Part shown: piece after piece, positions 1 through 11,384 of the stretch
Layout: every line of letters starts with the position of its first letter
Numbering within the stretch: the stretch's first letter is position 1
The notes under the pieces: generated by a model
Database searches by the model: none
Told to the model about the DNA's origin: nothing
The model's input: only the letters and a program-made list of their open reading frames with translations
Assembly: GCA_039519185.1 (NCBI GenBank)
Contig: CM076848.1
Location: 54,400,778-54,464,777, forward strand
Origin: Astragalus membranaceus
Lineage: Eukaryota > Streptophyta > Magnoliopsida > Fabales > Fabaceae
Reading direction: 5' to 3'
DNA length: 64,000 nucleotides
Made by a program: the position numbers and the translations under genes

Positions 1-21
1 CCTGAAATTCATTCATTCCTC

Positions 22-33
22 TATATAATATAT
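22..33 (+). promoter_or_regulatory. TATA box of thymidine kinase gene
   Basis: An AT-only tatataatatat stretch lies about 90 bp before the thymidine kinase start codon. That suits a plant TATA box with a short 5' UTR. No other promoter element can be judged because the window begins here. Confidence 0.5.
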
Positions 34-119
34 GCTCTCTTCTTTATCATATCCATTAACCCAAAGGTCCGAAACCAAACTCACCCTCTTTTCTTGAAAT
101 TCCTCAATTCTAATTTAGA

Positions 120-1422
120 ATGGCTTCTTCATCGGTCAATTGCAGTGAGCCTTCTCTGTCATCTGGCGAGATCCATCTCTTTGTGGGTCCCATGTTCGCT
201 GGCAAAACTACCTCTCTTCTTCGCCGGATCAAATCTGAGGTTGATAAGGGCAGGTACTATTTCGTTTTTTGTTTAAATTTATGTTGCATATAATTCGTTT
301 TGAATTCGGATCAATCAAAACAATCGGTTTGCACTTGCAGTTGTTTATTTAACTGTAAAATTCAAATAACCCGTTGTCCCCAAATTCAATTTGACTTTTT
401 TAAGGTTATTTGGATTTTGAAGAATCAAGAATTTTATATGTTTAGGTTAATCTTTGCTTTTTCTTTTTGTTAATTATTATCCTCTGTTGTGAAGGAATGT
501 GGCAATGTTAAAATCAAGCAAGGATAATAGATATGCAATTGACTCAGTTGTGACACATGATGGGATCAAATTTCCTTGCTGGGCATTGCCGGATCTCCTA
601 TCATTCAAAGAAAAATATGGTCATGAAGCTTATCAAAAGGTATTATACTAATATCAATGTTCTACCAATTATATCTTATTTTTCTCATGTTTTTGTTTGT
701 TTACTAAAGTAATGTTCTTGCGATGATTATAACATGTGCAACTTACATGTGCTCTGGTAGCCATATCAAATGTGATTAAAATTATGGATGCTTTGAATTG
801 TGATTAACTTAACATTGATTACAAATTTATATTATAATGTATGATTTGATATAGAAGTGATTGCTTCTATTCACGTGTTTTTTGTTGATTGTGTTATGGT
901 GTTTTGGATGTAGTTGGATGTGATTGGTATAGACGAGGCTCAATTTTTTGAGGATTTATACGAATTTTGCTGCAAGGCTGCGGATGAAGATGGTAAAATT
1001 ATCATTATTGCAGGCCTAGATGGTGATTACTTGAGGTATTGTTTAGACTTATAAAATCATTGTGGCTTTTAGTGTTTGGTTTTACTCAAAATGCTTGTAA
1101 ATTTTCACAAATTCTAATGGTAAGTGTTTTGTTTTTCAGAAGAAGCTTTGGTTCAGTGCTTCACATAATACCAATTGCCGATACTGTAACTAAGTTAACA
1201 GCTCGTTGTGAATTGTGTGGTAAACGTGCTTTCTTTACTTTGAGGAAGATACAAGAGACACAAACTGAACTAATTGGTGGAGCTGATATCTATATGCCGG
1301 TGTGCCGCCACCACTATGTGAATGGCCAAGTTGTTTTGGAAGCTGCTAAGAGTGTGATGGAATCTCAAAAAGTTAATAGTGGCTCACTTCTTGATGCAAG
1401 TGCAACAGCTCCAATTGTTTAG
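120..1422 (+). CDS. TK1: Thymidine kinase (TK1 type), four exons
   Basis: Phosphorylates thymidine to dTMP with ATP, the salvage route to dTTP; plant TK1 enzymes are cytosolic or organellar. Exons are 120-253, 495-639, 914-1035 and 1140-1422, all with GT-AG borders. They sum to 684 nt, giving 227 residues in frame. Visible motifs are a P-loop GPMFAGKT at residues 23-30, the Walker B and catalytic stretch DEAQFF from residue 100 (catalytic Glu about 101), the lasso region, and a zinc site made by C157, C160, C189 and H192. The start at 120 has a plant-like context (gaATGGC) and nothing upstream is in frame. No transit peptide is obvious, so a cytosolic form is more likely. Length and motifs fit an intact gene. 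The gene stands alone; the flanks are transposon debris. Confidence 0.95.
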
Positions 1423-2138
1423 TCATTAGCGTTTTATAGGAATTGAGTTATATGTGGCCTTAAAACTAGTTTGCTCAACAAGCCTTGATATGATCTTGTT
1501 TTATCATTCTTCTGATTATGTATGTGTGGTGTATAATGGAGTTTCCTTAAGCTCCTTTTTTGTCATATATACATGTTACTAAATCGATAAAGAATTCCTC
1601 ATTAGAAAGTATGATAAAAGGTTTTTTGGTGGCGAATCCCAATTTTTAGTTTATCCTTATTTTGAAGCTTTCATCCTCTCTTTGAAGTCAGGATATTGTA
1701 AATGAGAAGAAACTTTTATGAGAATTATGCATGAACAACTTTTATGAGAAGTAACACATGAAGAATTACCGCCCAATAACTGAAGGACTACTCATACAAT
1801 GATTGGATTCAAACAATGATCGACTTCGCGTATTTGAACTTTTAAATTTTTCCGAGCTCTAAAATACCTCGAAACTCATTGATTAGGGATGCACTTTATA
1901 TATTTCTTGATTTGTGGGACCTACACACCCTCATTTGTGAGACCTACACTCCCTCATTTACCATGATTTGTGGGCCTACTTCCTATCATTTTCCTCTTAA
2001 AAGTTACTTCTAAAATCACTTACATTCAATTTAGCCTTAAGGTTTAAAGATGAGTGCATAATACAGTAGAAATTAACATTATTCAGTTGGTTAAGTTGAA
2101 CAGTTAATTAATATAACAAAAAGAATTAGACTTAAAGA
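1423..2138 (+). other. TK1 3' UTR and non-coding spacer
   Basis: The first 150-200 bases are probably the TK1 3' UTR. The rest is AT-rich with a short imperfect repeat of a 'gtgggacctacac...ctcatt' phrase near 1914-1980. I see no gene. Confidence 0.5.
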
Positions 2139-3095
2139 TTTTTTTTTGACAAAGAAAAGCTTATATCATTTCATTAATAATCAAATTCGTGATATAGGTT
2201 GGACTAAAATCAAAACACTGGGAGCTAGCATGATCTCTTGAAGCTCTAGTTAGAGTATGAGAAACAAGATTGGCTTACCTCCGAATGAAACTAACCTTAA
2301 AGTTTCGTGATTGAGATAACAAAGAGTTACAGACACGTAAAATAGAGTCATACTCGGTCACAAAATTACATCTTCCACTCACACCATCTACAGCCGCTTT
2401 GCAATCAAGCTCAATGGTCATACGTTGGAACTTAACTGTTGTAGCCACATGACAGCTGCCAAAATCCCATGTGCCTCAGCCTCTTGGGGTGTTGGAATAC
2501 CTCTATAGTAGTATATCTGCGCCTTCACAAACTCACCCTTATCATTACGGACACATATACCAATACCGTAGTGCCCCTCCTCCGCAAAGATCGCAGCATC
2601 GACATTACACTTGAACTCTCCCCTATCAGGCTTATGCCACAACTCCACACCTCTTGGTCCTGGGGCCGGCACCTGCAATTTTTTCCTTTTCCTTGCTCCC
2701 TCCCATTCAAACAGTGAAAGAGTTGCCTTGTTGATAGATATACTGACCGGTTTGACTACATCATCCCACACCTTCTCATTCCTCCTCTTCCAAATGCACC
2801 ATAGCATCATAGCAAAGAGCTTCCTCGACCCTTCCTGCAGATAATTGAGGATATTAAAGAAACACTCCTTGAAACCATCTGCCTCCCTTGCAGGACGCTG
2901 AATCAAGTTCCAAAAACCCGCTCCCCGTCAAACTGACTCCGCATGGCTACACCCAAAGAAGATATGCCATCATTCTCATCAAAGGAGTCACACATGGGAC
3001 AAGAAAATGGACACTCCACATGCTTCCTCCATAAGTTATAACGGCGAGGAAGACATCCTCTCGCCTTTCTCCATAATTTAATTAAACTAGTTAAC
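2139..3095 (-). mobile_element. 5'-truncated LINE: zf-RVT and RNase H end
   Basis: On the minus strand, 3090-2906 encodes the zinc-binding reverse-transcriptase tail (CPMCDSFDEN...), and 2906-2418 encodes a 162-residue open stretch with an RNase H (RVT_3) start (CNVDAAIF...GIGICVRNDKGE). The RNase H homology continues to about 2190 with stops. The element ends in a T-run at 2139-2147, which is the poly(A) tail seen from the other strand. It holds only the last part of an L1-type ORF2, so it is a dead 5'-truncated insertion. Clear target-site duplications were not found. Confidence 0.85.
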
Positions 3096-3344
3096 TACAC
3101 TCTGATCAAAAAAACTAATTAACTAAATTGTTTATAAGCAAAGTGGTTATTAATTAACTAATTATTATAGTTAACTAATTAACTACATTTCATTTCATTT
3201 AATAGTGTCAAACCTTAAATACTCTTTGATTAATTTAGATTTCATTTTTCAGTAACCTAATTAAGAAGGATAGTTCAGGAAGTGAAATAAAATTAGCTAG
3301 AGATTATATTATGAAAATTACATGAGATTTACTACTTTTTATTT

Positions 3345-3640
3345 AGGCTCTGTTTGGTGCGTTCCATCTGTTAGGAGATAGTGGATGAAACTAGTGTATT
3401 TGACTAACCGGTGACGAGTATTTGTGTACAGATAGCATTTTGTGTTTTCCGAAATGCTACTTCAAGTACGTTTTAGTGGATAGCGGCTCGCTTTTTTTTG
3501 ACATTTTTGTCCTTATTATTTTTCTTAATTACTTATTTGTCCTCATTACATATTTTGTTATCATTAAATAATTTAATCATTAGTTAAATATGTTTTTATG
3601 TCATTTTACTTTATCAAATAGTCCCCAAAAACTGTACTTA
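3345..3640. repeat. Truncated hAT-like MITE
   Basis: It begins with a ggctctgtttggt terminus and shares an internal body ('gctacttcaagta', 'tttttcttaattact', 'tttatgtcattt') with the repeat at 54703-55021. The opposite terminus is missing, so it is a left-end fragment. It stops about 130 bp before the RPT3 exon. Confidence 0.5.
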
Positions 3641-3770
3641 GCTGACATATGTAAATTTGAGTTGTATTTTTGTTAATTAAAGAGGTAACTGTAAAAAAGA
3701 CGATGACCAAACTTTTTAGAAGAATGCCTGCAATAATAATTTGATGAATGTTGGTGCGCAATGCTTGCAG

Positions 3771-3905
3771 ATATCAGCTATCTGTCAGGAAGCTGGAATG
3801 CATGCAGTTCGGAAGAATAGATATGTCATACTGCCGAGGGACTTCGAGAAGGGTTATAGGACAAACGTGAAGAAGCCTGATACTGATTTTGAATTCTACA
3901 AGTGA
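3771..3905 (+). pseudogene. RPT3: Orphan last exon of 26S proteasome ATPase RPT3
   Basis: A 45-codon open stretch follows a good 3' splice acceptor (tgcttgcag at 3762-3770). It encodes the extreme C-terminus of proteasome regulatory subunit 6B/RPT3: it starts ISAICQEAGMHAVRKN and ends FEFYK-stop, the HbYX-type tail that docks the ATPase ring on the 20S core. No upstream RPT3 exon (AAA+ Walker A/B, SRH) exists in the preceding 3.7 kb, which holds TK1 and a LINE. The exon is therefore a detached fragment, with some original 3' UTR probably following it. The reading frame is undamaged, suggesting a recent translocation or capture, or a rearranged locus. Confidence 0.88.
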
Positions 3906-5312
3906 TGATGACAAGGGTTCCTGAATACCCTTTTAATTTGTGCTTGTGTGCTTGCAGAATTCATATAGTGAAAGGGTATTTCTAAAGTAATCCTGGTTCC
4001 ATGAGAAGTGATAGAATGTTTCTGATTTCTGCATACATTTCATCGTATTTGATGGGGATTATTTAATTTACCTACTAGATTAATTATGGCAACCTAAATA
4101 TACTGCATGTTTGATTTTTGACAAAATACTGCATGTTTGATTGATTATTGAGTTGTTAGTCTATGGGAAATTACGATTTTTGAAATTAATATACATCGTT
4201 GCTGCCTTCAGTTTTTCCTTGGTGAGGTCTGAGACTGATGAGTTTGGATATCCCTCATCTTCCTTTCCTTCTCGTCTACCAGTTCTCTTCTTTTCCTCTT
4301 CCTTTTTCAGGCTCTCATTCATCTCTCCCATGGATGCACTTCCTTCTCCCCTCATCTTCGACTGATTTCAGCCACCTTTCCAAAAATCACCTACATTTTC
4401 TTCATCTCCTCACCCTCCTCTATCTTATTAGTTTTCAAAATGGAATCATCTTGGAAAATGACCACCGCTTTAGTCCCGTTTTTAGGCCAACTCCAGCCAT
4501 CCCCTCCCAACTAGGATTACCATTTTGTTTGTCTCATTCTCCTCAATAAGAAAGTCTCATCCTTTTTCCGAAACAAAGTAGATCGGAAAACTTTGAATTC
4601 ACTCCTTCCATGTTTTCCAGCCACCATAGACTTCCAACCAGAAAACTAACATGAAATTCATGACCAACCACCTTCCTCCGGTGACCATCGCGCCGTAAAC
4701 CATTTTCGCCACGCCGGAAATAAAAATTGCAGCCAATTCTTCTTCCTCCTTTCTTCTTCTATGTTGTAACACCAATAGTACACACAACCATTTTTTTTGG
4801 TGAATTATTTTACCCGCATCATTGTTACCACCCTGTGCTATGTCCTAGTTCGTTAGAAATTTTTGTCTATGTGCACTACATACAGGATTTAATTGATTAG
4901 TATTGTATTAGGCTTGAGTAGAGAAATTCTTGCTTTTAGACCAAACACATGTTAGAAATGATTTGAACTGAAAGACATACATACACTAGAGTATTCACCA
5001 TACAAAATGGTATGATCATGCAATAAATATAGTATTGTTTTGGAAATGCAATGTAACTTCAAACAGAAAACTCAAACCAAAATCTTAAGGAAACAAAGCT
5101 CGTATACTGTGTGTTCTTTTTCTAATTATCTTTATTACTCTAAAAATTCAAACCAAAATCAATCTCAAGAAAATTAGCTAAAACACAATCATTTTAATTC
5201 AACTCTTGGCTAAATTTTGCAATAGCTCCTCGAAGGGTAAAAACCTCTGTAAAGAATGCATCTTCGATTTCCCATAGCCACGGTTGCCCCAACCTGCACC
5301 GTATGAGTTTCT
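3906..5312. other. Non-coding spacer
   Basis: Starts with probable RPT3 3' UTR remnant, then AT-rich sequence and a pyrimidine-rich stretch (4250-4780) that opens several short frames without recognisable protein character. No gene supported. Confidence 0.5.
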
Positions 5313-7568
5313 CACTACAACAAAACAGGCAACCAGCGGCGGTTATTCTGCGGCGGTTTTGCCAAAACCGCCGCCGGTGTCAATCTTGCAGCGGTTTACG
5401 CGACGGTTATTTCAGCCGCCCTAATTAGTAAGTCAAATCCGGCGGTTTTTTACCATTCTGCAGCGGTTCACACAATTACGGAATTGTGAAAAGAAACCTA
5501 CGACGGTTAGGTTCTATTCTGCAGCGGTTGGTCCCTCTCAAACTTCGCCCTCTCTCTCGATAATCATCGCTCCCAACTCCCCCTCTCCCATAAAACCCTT
5601 TTTCCATATCCTCTACCTCCCTTTTCCACCGTCCCTCCTCTCTACATCTCTCTGTTCTCCCTACTCTCTCCACTGTGTCTCCTCTCCTTTCTCCATCATC
5701 CCTCCGCTCACGAAACTACAAACAGGTTTGTTTTTGTCCCTTTCTCCAATGTGTTCAAAGATTGTTTGGTGTTTAGGATTTTTAGGGATTTCGTAGTGTT
5801 CAACATCAATTTCAGATTTCAATTAAATTCTCTCCAAATCAATTTCAGGTTTTTAGGGCTTTTCAGGTTTCAATCACATTCTCTCTAAATCAATTTCAGG
5901 CGGTGGAAAAAGGGATTTCTGTGAGAAGGTTTGTTTTTCTTCTTCATTTCGTTCTTCTTTTGAGGATTTATGTTGAGGATAAAAGTAGTGTTGAAGGAAG
6001 CTATTTTGTTCTTCTTTTCGATGAATCTTCTTACTAGTTTCTGATATAATTGGCATATTCAGGTTTGTTGAGCCGCCAGAGAACCACGAGAAACCAACTG
6101 ATCTAAAGAGCCTAAAAGTGCAGAACTGCAGATGGGAAATGAACTGGTATTGCATTATTACTCCTTTTCATCACATCTGGCATCAAACCTACACAGTTTT
6201 CGTTTATATGCTTGCTTGTTTATGTAACCTTGAGTTAAATTTTTTTTTTGTTGTTGACCAAATTGAAGTATTCATGATTGTGGATATCTGATAAAATCAT
6301 ATTATAGTGGCAAAAATTAGTTTAAGCAAGATATTAATAAGATCCTAGTTTTGTTTTTCCATAAATTAAACCATAAAATTAAAAAAGCAAGAAAAGTTCA
6401 TTCCATGACCACTTTTCATTACTTAATCTGTCCAAATAATCACTACAGCTACTTTTGCCTAAATTTTAATTTTTTGACAGATTATTTGCTTGGAGTCGAG
6501 CAATAGTTTGGCTTGCTATAAATGATAAATGTTGCTATCTTGACCCCACCATTAGTCTTTTGTTCATGCTTTGTTGCTACTGTTGATCAAGTTACTTGTT
6601 GATAGAGTGTGACTAATAGGTTGCAGATTACTTGTTATTTTTATGCTTAGATTTAAGCAACAATGTGAGTGGCCAAAATAGGGTTTGTACAAAGTTTGAC
6701 TCTACCTTGAATTTGTATTTCAATTTAATTCTGAATAATGTGGTGGGAACATGTGAAATAAATTATGCAGTCATGGAAGCTGGCAGTCAGAATTGCAGGT
6801 CCTCAAAATGTTATCGGTTCACAAAGTTAGATGATACATGAGAGAGAAAGCAAAGAAACAAAGACTGCTATTACTGTTATCTTTAAAGAGGTTTTTCAAA
6901 ATAAACATTTTATTCCCTTGTCCCTTGTTTTCTCATAAACTATCTCCTTGTCCCTTGTTTTGAAAGAAAGAAGAGAAAGTTCCCTGGCCAGGTAGCAGGT
7001 TGAGGTGTTGTTGATTCGGTGTAAACTGTAAACTCTTTCATCCTTTCCTTTGTTGTCCTTGGGCCAAAGTCCTTAATGTTCTCCAATTTTATGTTCTGAA
7101 AGGGAAGTTGGGACACTAATTTGTCAATATGGTTGAGTGAGCTATGAAATTGCTATGAAGAGTGTGTGAAAACACTTCCTCTTTGATTTTCCATAATGTT
7201 TGTGCTGTTAAATGTGCGAGAATTAATACGGTGATCGGCTGTTTTCTTGATTGTTCTTTTATTTCATCTGAGCTTGTTTATTTTAACTGATATTGTTGAA
7301 CAGAATCACTTCATGTACTATTGCTATCTTATCTCAAAGGCAAACAGTGAGTCATTGTTTTGCTATCGATTTACTATTGCTTGCCACCACAACACTAAAT
7401 TGGTTAATTTGAATGATCTTTGTATATTGTTGCTTTTGCTTTGTTTTGTTCCTGTCTCTGGATGCTGCTTGCTAGATTTTAACTCAAAAGTACCGCATAG
7501 TATATTTGCAGTTCTCTTTAAGCTAATTGTCTTCATTCTTCAATGTTGGTATGGTGCATCATTTACAG

Positions 7569-7815
7569 ATAAAGGTATGGGATGTTCAAGAACGGAAGTG
7601 TCTTGGAGTGTTAACAGGGCACACAGGAAGTGTGAAATCCATTTGTTCTCATCCAACTAATGCTGGTAATATTTCATTGTATACGCTTCATTATGTTTTA
7701 ATACTGCAGTTGGTTTTCGATAACTGCAAAGCAATGTGAATAGTTTATATTCCTTAACCATGTCTCCAAATTTGCAGATATTATTGTCTCTGGCTCAAGA
7801 GATGGATCCTTCTGA
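7569..7815 (+). pseudogene. Captured WD40 exons, CDT2/DTL-like
   Basis: Two exon-like pieces, 7569-7665 and 7778-7815, are separated by a GT-AG intron. They read through as one and a half WD40 blades: IKVWDVQERKCLGVLTGHTG, then VKSICSHPTNA, then DIIVSGSRDGSF and a stop. The pattern (WD-GH-SGSRDG) resembles CDT2/DTL, the substrate receptor of the CUL4 ubiquitin ligase, but that is by memory of the family. The fragment ends where the parent protein would continue with the next blade, so it cannot be a working receptor. It lies wholly within the CACTA element and runs left to right. Confidence 0.75.
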
Positions 7816-8064
7816 GAATGATGGCGTTTACACAAATGTTACTTTTCTTCCCCAGACAGAGGTATTTGTCAAGTTATTTCTATTCTTGCATCTTGGTTTG
7901 AACTTCTTCTTTGGAAATAGCCTAGTTTTTGAGTAAAGATTTGGATTCTTTTAATTTTTTATCTTTGTTCGTTTATTTGAAGGAAGAACACTAGCATAAA
8001 ATGATATTTATCATGCAACAATTGCTTACTTTGCTTTGGCCCCAACTTTCCTACACACAATGAC

Positions 8065-8250
8065 ATGTTACAACCTCAAATTGAAGTTATTAACAAGAGG
8101 GGTGTTGAGGTTTTCTTCATGTGGCAAATGTATAAAAGATTAGAGCATGAGCCAGAAAAGAAGAGAGAGATCAAAGAGCAGATTGCAGAAACAGTGAAAC
8201 GGTTCTTCAGTTCTACATTCCGTGAGGGATTCTGGTCTTCCCCTTGTTGA
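8065..8250 (+). pseudogene. Unidentified exon-like ORF inside CACTA element
   Basis: A 61-codon open stretch rich in charged residues (VFFMWQMYKRLEHEPEKKRE and onward) sits near the right end of the CACTA element, downstream of the WD40 exons. I do not recognise the family. It may be another captured host exon; the charged helix-like composition is more protein-like than the surrounding sequence. Confidence 0.3.
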
Positions 8251-8941
8251 TGACCGGACATGCTTAAAATCAATGGTAAAAACTAAAAACATAGATAAAG
8301 TTCATTGGTTAGTATGTAATTTTTGACAAAAATTCTTGTAATATTTTTTTTTGAATGTAATGAAGTCAATTTTAATTTAATTGTTGTTTCTTTAAATTTT
8401 TAGTTATCATATGATTATATATATGTACCAAAAAAAATATGATTATATAATATTTGACCATTCCAAACGATTCAACTAGCAGAAAAATTAAAAAAAAATT
8501 ATTTTTTTTTTAAAAAAAAACAATTACTTGCGGCGGTTTAGAACTGCCCCTAAATGTAATCTCAAATAGTTTAGCGACGGTTATGAAAATCCTCAAAACC
8601 GTCGCAGATAGCTAAGGACATTGGCTTCATAAATAGTTTAGTGGCGGTTCTACACCGCCGCAAATAGCAAACCGCCGCAACCTTCCTCAAAACCGCTGCA
8701 GAAATATGGGATATTAACCGACAGTTTAGCGACGGGTAAGAACCGCCGCAAAATTCAAACCGCCGCTAATTACTACTCCAGGCGGTTATTCCAGCGGTTG
8801 CCAAAACCGCCGCAGAGTTCCCTCGCGGCGGAGGTAACTGCAGCGGTTTTGAAACCGCCGCGAGGGGTATTTGGCAGCGGTTAAAACCGCCGCGAAATGC
8901 TTTTTCAACCGCCGCCGCTTTCCTGTTTTGTTGTAGTGTCT

Positions 8942-9640
8942 TATGATGTAAAACCGCGTGAAATGTCTGTTGTCCTCTCTTTTATACCCAAACCCAACAA
9001 TCAAAGCAAAATGCAGATGGGCTTTTCTCATCATTCGGTTGATAAATAATGTCATCCTAGATAAGATCATTGTCAAAAAAAAGATCAGGAAATAGAAGAG
9101 GAAGGGAAACAAAGAAAAGGAGAGAGAAAAAGTTAAAACTTACCCCCTTAAAGCTATTCATCAAAGAAGAGACCCATCTGAAACATCCCATTAGAGGGGC
9201 TTTCATCAATTCCTTTTGGATTTTGTGACGGTTCCACAACTGCGCAAGTTGTTTTCAATTCTAATAAAAAAAATTCCAGTCTTTTGCTGGTGCCATAAAA
9301 GTTTCTCGGTAGGGACAATCTCTCTCGCGCACGCATCCATTTTTAAACACAAACTTTAAAGTTGTTCTCATAGTTTGCCCATCATAATTTTCTTTATGAT
9401 TTTTCACCAAATTGTTGTAGATAATTTTCTTTATAAGAGATTTGGCTTCAATTGCTGCACACACAGTAAATGCATAGCAACAAATTGAAAAATCAATCAA
9501 ACCAAACTGTCAATATCAGTGAGAAATCACAAAATAACAGTGAGAATAAAAGGGATTAGTATTAAGTCTAAAAATGGGGATTGCTCCACACAGTTACAAT
9601 TAGCAATGCATAAAATAGGGATTAGTATTAAGTCTAAAAA
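8942..9640. other. Non-coding spacer with a short direct repeat
   Basis: AT-rich. A 26-bp phrase (gggattagtattaagtctaa and six more bases) occurs twice, near 9550 and 9607, 57 bp apart. No gene supported. Confidence 0.4.
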
Positions 9641-9775
9641 TGGTAGGCAATTACCGTGACCTAACACACACACAAAGGGGAAAACCAAGGATGACACCCC
9701 AGTGGAGATCGAACCCGGCAATCGGGTGTCCATAAACGGTATTTCTACCGCTGCGACGAATCAGCCTCAGACGTT
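9640..9775 (-). repeat. tRNA-derived SINE (probable)
   Basis: On the minus strand, a pol III box-A-like TCGCAGCGGTAG is followed about 35 bases later by a box-B-like GGGTTCGATCTCC, then a tRNA-unrelated tail. This is the head of a plant tRNA-derived SINE rather than a tRNA gene, because the cloverleaf cannot be closed. The ends were not pinned down and no clear target duplication was found. Confidence 0.55.
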
Positions 9776-10132
9776 TTTTTTACAATAATAATTCACAGAG
9801 AATTGATTTAGCAAGTATCAACATTCACTACAGGGTTGAACATTCACGTCACATAAGACACAGATGATGGGAAGAAAAACTCGGGGCAAAACAAAAATCT
9901 AACCACAAACAATGACTACTCCACCTTTTACCTATAATAGTATTATATCAAAGAGCCAGAAAAACCTAATAAACCATTTACCCAATCCTAAATTTTGATC
10001 GCATAGTAATGTCAAAAGAAAATAACTGAAACGAATAGTAAATGACATTGAGATTCTATTTACATATTGATTACATATTGACTACAAATCATTAACTACA
10101 AAACATAATAAATAAAAGGTATAAAAAGGGAA

Positions 10133-10446
10133 GGCTAAAGTGCTCCCGGGTCCCTTATCTTTATTTAAAGTAACGATTTGGTCCTTTATCTTTTTTTTGT
10201 CCCAAATCAGTCCTTTATGTTTTAAATTTTTGACACATAAATCTTTTTCTGTCCCAAATCAGTCATTTATGTTTCAAATTTTTAACACATAAATCCTTTT
10301 TTTGACACATAAATCAGCACTGTTAACGGAAAAGGATTTATGTGTCAAAAATTTGAAAGATAAAGGACTTATTTGGGACAAAAAAAACATAAAGGACTAA
10401 TTCGTTACTTTAAATAAAGATAAGAGACCCCGAGAGCACATTAGCC
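10133..10446. mobile_element. Mutator-like MITE, 314 bp
   Basis: Long terminal inverted repeats begin GGCTAAAGTGCTC and end GAGCACATTAGCC. A 9-bp target duplication AAAAGGGAA flanks it (10124-10132 and 10447-10455). The body is nearly palindromic, with repeated 'cctttat' phrases. The 9-bp duplication points to Mutator-type transposase. It has the same GGCTAAA terminus and design as the element at 39514-39891. Confidence 0.85.
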
Positions 10447-10455
10447 AAAAGGGAA

Positions 10456-11384
10456 CTTACCCCCAACTCCTTTATGTCGAATGAAGTTAAAACGAATCCT
10501 ATGCCGCCAATCGAATCCAATGACTTCCTATGAAAAGAAACTCGATTATAAAGAATAAATATAATGTATAGTTTTTTTGACAAGAATATAAAGAAATAAA
10601 AAGGAAAATACCATTAATGGAGCTTAGGTACCTAAAAGTGAATCGGTTAAGTTTAAACAACAATACCCCTATTAATCCTTACCCGTATAAACAACCTACA
10701 CTAGATATTACAGTTTATTCTCTTAATCATAATAATACTAAGTCTCATAAATATTTAAAAAAAACCCTAGTAAAAGGGTATTGTGAAGGGGTTCAAATAG
10801 AATTAAAATGAATCAATTCACTTCAATATATAAACAAAACACGAATATTGTGAATCAATTCATTTTTGCAGAATGAATCAACTCATAGAATTAAATTTCT
10901 TAGTTAAGGTTTAATGCTTTTCAATTAAAACATAACTTATAAACTAAAAATCACATTTCACACAAAATCAACATCATATATAAATTAACTATAACACACA
11001 AAATATGAATATATAAATTTCATGTATATTACCTTTTTTAAAATGAGAATCATGATCGTTTAATCACAGAAATCACAGCCGTCAGAGATCAGCCGTCAGA
11101 GATCTGCATTGGACTTTGTCAAAACCAACAATAAGGTGAACATAACAAGAATGGTATATAAATAAGACAATATAGTTGATTCTTTTTATTATCAAACTAG
11201 AAATGATATTCCAAGAATCAAGTGTTAAACCATCCCTCATGAATCTATTAGAGAACTTATAACTTCATATAAGAGAAATACAAAAATAAAACTTATAATT
11301 TAACAAAATTCATCATGAATCTTAGAATATTTTAATAAAACATACTAATATGAGAAAAATGTCTTTTTTTTTCAGTTTTTTATT
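10456..11384. other. AT-rich non-coding spacer
   Basis: Very AT-rich sequence with no coding character on either strand. No gene or complete element supported. Confidence 0.5.

Larger units (their letters stand above)
5313..8938. mobile_element. CACTA (En/Spm-type) element carrying gene fragments
   Basis: The left end reads CACTACAACAAAACAGG and the right end is its exact reverse complement (CCTGTTTTGTTGTAGTG). The 3-bp target duplication TCT lies at 5310-5312 and 8939-8941. Both subterminal zones are packed with GCGGCGGTTT-type repeats in both orientations (5333-5540 and 8530-8920), the layout bound by CACTA accessory protein in known families. The 3.6-kb interior has no transposase. Instead it has a pyrimidine-rich leader, intron-like AT-rich stretches and short exon-like pieces, including WD40 exons. 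It is a non-autonomous CACTA that has captured host sequence. Confidence 0.93.

Noticed and set aside
4141..4787. Short opposing frames in a pyrimidine-rich stretch
   Set aside because: Low-complexity composition; no splice context, start context or domain.
9640..9775. tRNA gene on the minus strand
   Set aside because: Boxes A and B are present but the acceptor and anticodon stems do not close; it is a SINE head.
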